Below are positions 4,843-6,183 of a stretch of DNA of 6,183 bases, one piece after another; positions within the stretch are counted from its first letter, which is position 1; every line of letters begins with the position of its first letter. The position numbers and the translations under genes were made by a program. The stretch covers positions 1 through 6,183 of the forward strand of contig JACRND010000104.1 of NCBI GenBank assembly GCA_016234975.1, given 5' to 3'. The notes under the pieces are model-generated. The model had not been told where the DNA came from. It did no database searches and worked only from the letters and a program-made list of their open reading frames with translations. The stretch comes from Nitrosarchaeum sp. (GTDB lineage: Archaea > Thermoproteota > Nitrososphaeria > Nitrososphaerales > Nitrosopumilaceae).

Positions 4843-5868
4843 ATGGGACTGAATCTAAAAGAGCTTGTAGTCAGAGAGAAAACAACGTTAGAATCATTTT
4901 CGTCAAAAATCATAGCAGTAGATGCCTATAATGCAATTTACCAATTCCTAGCAAGCATAAGAGGTCCAGATGGATTGCAATTGTCAGATTCGGAAGGCAA
5001 GATTACTAGTCAACTTAGCGGATTGCTTTACAGAAATATCAACTTCCTGTCTCTAGGAATAAAACCGGTATACGTATTTGATGGGAAACCACCGTCATTA
5101 AAAACTGCAGAAATTGAAAGAAGGAAACAGATCAAAAAAGATGCCACTGTAAAATATGAAAAGGCAATAGCAGAAGGAAACATGGAAGATGCAAGAAAGT
5201 TTGCACAGCAGACAACTAGTATGAAAGACGGCATGGTAAAAGAGTCAAAACAGATTTTGACTTATTTTGGAATTCCATATATCGATGCGCCTTCTGAAGG
5301 AGAGGCAACTGCAGCTCATCTAACAAACACTGGACAAGCATATGCGTCAGCAAGTCAAGATTTTGATTCAATATTATGCGGAGCAAAAAGACTGATAAGA
5401 AATTTTACAAATAGTGGAAGAAGAAAAATTCCCAATAGAAACACGTATGTAGAAATTGAGCCAGAAATAATTGAGACACACAAAACACTAGATGTTTTGG
5501 GAATTACAAGAAAGCAGCTGGTAGATGTGGGGATTTTAATTGGTACAGACTTTAATCCGAATGGTTTTGATAGAATAGGGCCAAAGACTGCATTAAAAAT
5601 GATCAAACAGCATTTACGATTAGAAGACATACCACAGATTCAAGAACAGTTACATGAAATAGATTATGAGCAGATACGTAAAATATTTCTTGAGCCAATT
5701 GTGGCAGATGTCGATGAGATAGTATTTGAGAATGTAGATTATGAAGGAATGACAAATTATCTGGTAAAGGAAAGAAGTTTTTCAGAAGAAAGGATACAAT
5801 CATCATTGAACCGTCTTAAAAAAGCACTAGAAAAAAAGAGCCACAATTTAGATCAGTGGTTTAATTAG
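4843..5868 (+). CDS. fen: Flap endonuclease 1 (FEN1/Rad2 family)
   Basis: A structure-specific 5' nuclease that removes 5' flaps during Okazaki-fragment maturation and base-excision repair, normally working with PCNA. The 341-residue protein is full length for archaeal FEN1. The N domain starts M-G-L-N-L-K-E-L, whose residues after Met insert into the active site in this family. Metal-binding acidic residues are visible at D27 (A-V-D-A-Y-N), D80 (V-F-D-G-K-P-P), E152 and E154 (P-S-E-G-E-A), D173 and D175 (S-Q-D-F-D-S), and D236 (I-G-T-D-F-N), matching the known two-metal site. The arch region is about 85-130. The helix-hairpin-helix-type DNA-binding segment follows at about 239-256 (R-I-G-P-K-T-A-L). 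The C-terminus S-H-N-L-D-Q-W-F-N resembles a PCNA-interaction motif with the usual first Gln replaced. The start is fixed by the conserved M-G-L. Confidence 0.97.
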   Translation: MGLNLKELVVREKTTLESFSSKIIAVDAYNAIYQFLASIRGPDGLQLSDSEGKITSQLSGLLYRNINFLSLGIKPVYVFDGKPPSLKTAEIERRKQIKKDATVKYEKAIAEGNMEDARKFAQQTTSMKDGMVKESKQILTYFGIPYIDAPSEGEATAAHLTNTGQAYASASQDFDSILCGAKRLIRNFTNSGRRKIPNRNTYVEIEPEIIETHKTLDVLGITRKQLVDVGILIGTDFNPNGFDRIGPKTALKMIKQHLRLEDIPQIQEQLHEIDYEQIRKIFLEPIVADVDEIVFENVDYEGMTNYLVKERSFSEERIQSSLNRLKKALEKKSHNLDQWFN

Positions 5869-5872
5869 ATTT

Positions 5873-5882
5873 CAATTTAATA
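5873..5882 (+). promoter_or_regulatory. TATA-like box for the PAS gene
   Basis: The AT-rich stretch CAATTTAATA just after the FEN1 stop is centred about 28 bases before ATG 5906, consistent with a leaderless transcript for the PAS-domain gene. With only 37 bases between the genes, read-through from FEN1 is also possible. Confidence 0.25.
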
Positions 5883-5905
5883 ACAGGTCAAATGTGAATT
5901 AAAAA

Positions 5906-6183
5906 ATGCTCCAGACAGAGGCAAGAAAAATTCTCAAAGATGCACCAATCATGTGGAGGCGAATAAACTCCATTGGGATAATTCTGGATTGCAATTCTAC
6001 TTATGCTAATAATCTAGGATATGCAAAATCAGAGATTTTAGGCAAGTCAGTCTTTGAGCACGTGCCAAAAGAGTCATTTGAAGCCATGAATGATTCATTG
6101 AAAGCATGGTTTGAAACAGGAAATGTAACAGACAGGAAAATCACATTTAAAAAACAAGATGGCAGTACGTTTCCAGGCTTGTT
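5906..6183 (+). CDS. PAS-domain sensor protein, N-terminal part (runs off the window)
   Basis: The frame is open from ATG 5906 to the window end, giving 92 residues of an incomplete protein. The sequence is a typical PAS fold: after a short N-terminal helix, R-R-I-N-S-I-G-I-I-L-D-C-N-S-T-Y-A-N-N-L-G-Y (19-39) and E-I-L-G-K-S-V-F-E-H-V (43-53) match the conserved PAS core. The later strand R-K-I-T-F-K-K-Q-D-G-S-T-F-P (77-90) fits the PAS beta-strand/turn that precedes the end of the domain. There is no signal peptide or membrane helix so far, so it is probably a cytoplasmic sensor. The output domain (histidine kinase or other) lies beyond the window, and no ligand can be assigned. Confidence 0.88.
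   Translation, partial: MLQTEARKILKDAPIMWRRINSIGIILDCNSTYANNLGYAKSEILGKSVFEHVPKESFEAMNDSLKAWFETGNVTDRKITFKKQDGSTFPGL

Noticed and set aside
5028..5806. Three minus-strand frames of 67-91 codons opposite FEN1
   Set aside because: They are antisense shadows of a highly conserved gene and show no independent coding features.

Overview
The window looks like chromosomal DNA of an ammonia-oxidising archaeon of the Nitrosopumilus type (Thaumarchaeota/Nitrososphaerota). The evidence is strong AT-richness, an archaeal-type flap endonuclease (FEN1), a tRNA gene without encoded CCA and with a TATA-like box at the archaeal spacing, several start codons about 25-30 nt after AT-rich TATA-like elements (suggesting leaderless transcripts), and a secreted protein ending in the W-I-K-N-N-A-x-W-W-A-D-G repeat that I associate with Nitrosopumilales exported proteins. 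This placement comes from recognition, not from a database search.

Layout, left to right. Bases 1-208 hold no intact gene, only two overlapping open frames that may be the end or remnant of an upstream gene. A plus-strand mscL (257-616) encodes a short large-conductance mechanosensitive channel. It is followed by a 35-residue ORF (724-831) predicted to form a single amphipathic helix. Convergent to these, on the minus strand, is a secreted-protein gene (2511 to 919). It has a signal peptide, a long probably beta-rich ectodomain and two C-terminal repeats, and one in-frame TAA at 2284-2286 splits it. A 0.3-kb AT-rich intergenic region leads to two plus-strand genes for uncharacterised membrane proteins (2854-3387, one membrane segment; 3426-3998, about six).

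A minus-strand tRNA-Ser(CGA) lies at 4152-4233. Upstream of it on the same strand is a two-gene unit (4752 to 4301) whose reading frames overlap by ATGA: a small two-helix membrane protein followed by a small soluble protein. Divergent from this unit, on the plus strand, is the complete FEN1 gene (4843-5868). The 5' part of a PAS-domain sensor gene (5906 onward) follows and runs off the window.

The genes do not form one obvious pathway. MscL serves osmotic protection, FEN1 serves DNA replication and repair, the tRNA serves translation, and the split secreted protein and the membrane proteins belong to the cell envelope. I see no CRISPR array, transposase, integrase, toxin-antitoxin pair or recognisable defence system. 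The most notable signals are the nonsense interruption of the secreted protein, the perfect 56-bp repeat inside it, and the small helix ORF next to an MscL that lacks its usual C-terminal helix. I cannot claim a new biological system here.
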